DNA of 64,000 nt, taken from Halobaculum marinum (lineage in GTDB: Archaea > Halobacteriota > Halobacteria > Halobacteriales > Haloferacaceae). The DNA is taken from assembly GCF_029338555.1 (NCBI RefSeq), contig NZ_CP119991.1, positions 248,001 to 312,000 of the forward strand, written 5' to 3'. The notes beneath the pieces are model-generated. The model saw nothing but the letters and a program-made list of their open reading frames with translations, was not told where the DNA came from and did not search any database. A program made the position numbers and the translations under genes. Numbering within the stretch: the first letter of the stretch is position 1; each line of letters starts with the position of its first letter. Shown one piece after another: positions 63,568 through 64,000 of the stretch.

Positions 63568-63707
63568 CCGACGAGTCGACGGGTGGCCTACAGGACGACG
63601 GGTACTCCACACGAGCACAGAGCACGCACGAGAGCAAAACACGCGGGGCGTCGCGTCTGTCCCGAACTCGCGAACCGAAGCACGGCGGTCGATCTCGCCC
63701 GGTCCCA

Positions 63708-63728
63708 CCCCGGGGGTGTCCGCAATTT
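63708..63728 (+). repeat. 22-bp direct repeat family, copy B1 (diverged)
   Basis: CCCCGGGGGTG followed by TCCGCAATTT. Most diverged copy of the four; the TCCGCAATT core is kept. Confidence 0.6.
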
Positions 63729-63766
63729 CGATGGAGTCCGTACGCCGACAGGAGCCAGCCATCTGG

Positions 63767-63793
63767 ATACCCCACAGTTTGAACGTGGGGTAT
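63767..63793. repeat. Hairpin of module B
   Basis: Perfect 9-bp stem ATACCCCAC / GTGGGGTAT with a 9-nt loop ending in GAAC, the counterpart of the hairpin at 50562-50588. Confidence 0.7.
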
Positions 63794-63856
63794 CGCGGAC
63801 CCTCGAAGCCGACCTGTCCGCTGCGCCGCCGACGGTGAGTGGCGCCATCCCGGGGG

Positions 63857-63878
63857 CCCCCGGGGTCGTCCGCAATTC
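63857..63878 (+). repeat. 22-bp direct repeat, copy B2
   Basis: Identical to copy A1 over 22 bases, starting 63 nt after the module B hairpin (59 nt in module A). Confidence 0.7.
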
Positions 63879-64000
63879 TGGCGCGATACCGTCCCCCCGA
63901 CGACTGGCCGTGGCCAGTCGAGTCCCACTCGGCGGTTCGAGTCGACTGGTGGGAACTGCCGTCACACTGCTGGAGACTGGCGGTGACGCGCGTCCGACGG

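Larger units (their letters stand above)
63568..64000. other. Region at the window end with repeat-hairpin-repeat module B
   Basis: No gene is supported on either strand. The stretch holds a second copy of the module seen at 50.43-50.67 kb: repeat, hairpin, repeat, in the same order and orientation. Confidence 0.6.

Overview
The window is haloarchaeal (class Halobacteria). Evidence: high GC outside a few patches, strongly acidic proteins, many TATA boxes 25-30 nt before a start codon with little or no leader, Tat-type lipoprotein signals on the solute-binding proteins, HTH_10 (bacterio-opsin-activator type) regulators, a soluble Htr transducer, and overlapping ATGA/GTGA gene junctions. Gene content looks chromosomal (aconitase, cytochrome oxidase, SufS, RtcA), but one segment carries a plasmid-style ParA locus. 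No rRNA, tRNA, CRISPR or intact insertion sequence was seen.

Layout. 0-5 kb: a probably truncated metallophosphatase with a coupled micro-ORF, a Tat lipoprotein, a nuclease-like protein and an Lrp/AsnC-TrkA_C regulator. 5.2-8.1 kb: an operon of a 53-aa ORF, a UspA protein and an APC permease carrying two UspA domains. 8.2-11.2 kb: an acidic small protein, ParA and a methyltransferase, embedded in arrays of an 8-bp degenerate repeat (ATATCCGA-like) kept in strict 8-bp phase; this is the best candidate for an undescribed system. 11.3-24.7 kb: CPA1 antiporter, LURP-one protein, an AT-rich transglutaminase-like lipoprotein, aconitase, a P1B-4 metal ATPase, a large PAS/GAF/HTH_10 regulator and a small winged-helix-like protein. 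24.9-28.9 kb: divergent coxB and coxA; cox subunit III lies apart at 49.5 kb. 28.9-42.2 kb: Htr transducer, IclR regulator and an eight-gene galactoside operon (ABC importer, galactonate dehydratase, SDR, GH36, GH42) with three GTTCA-N7-TGAAC dyads around the regulator. 42.6-49.4 kb: membrane protein, zinc finger, RtcA and a very large repeat-built surface protein. 49.5-57.4 kb: cox III and a branched-chain amino-acid ABC operon ending in a KAS III-like gene. 57.5-63.6 kb: a SufS-SufU fusion, a glutamine amidotransferase, an HTH_10 regulator, an acyl-CoA-synthetase-like enzyme with an alpha/beta hydrolase, and a MaoC-like hydratase.

Functionally the galactoside cluster reads as a complete route: import, release of galactose by GH36/GH42, oxidation (candidate SDR) and dehydration of galactonate by DgoD, under IclR control.

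A quality point runs through the window. At least seven single-base frame breaks (GH36 one, surface protein three, LivF two, MaoC one), plus a locally scrambled segment in dgoD, are each repaired by adding bases to a run of G or C. This points to homopolymer under-calling in the assembly rather than true gene decay. A second unexplained signal is a pair of intergenic modules (50.43-50.67 and 63.71-63.88 kb), each built from two direct copies of a 22-bp repeat flanking a 9-bp hairpin.
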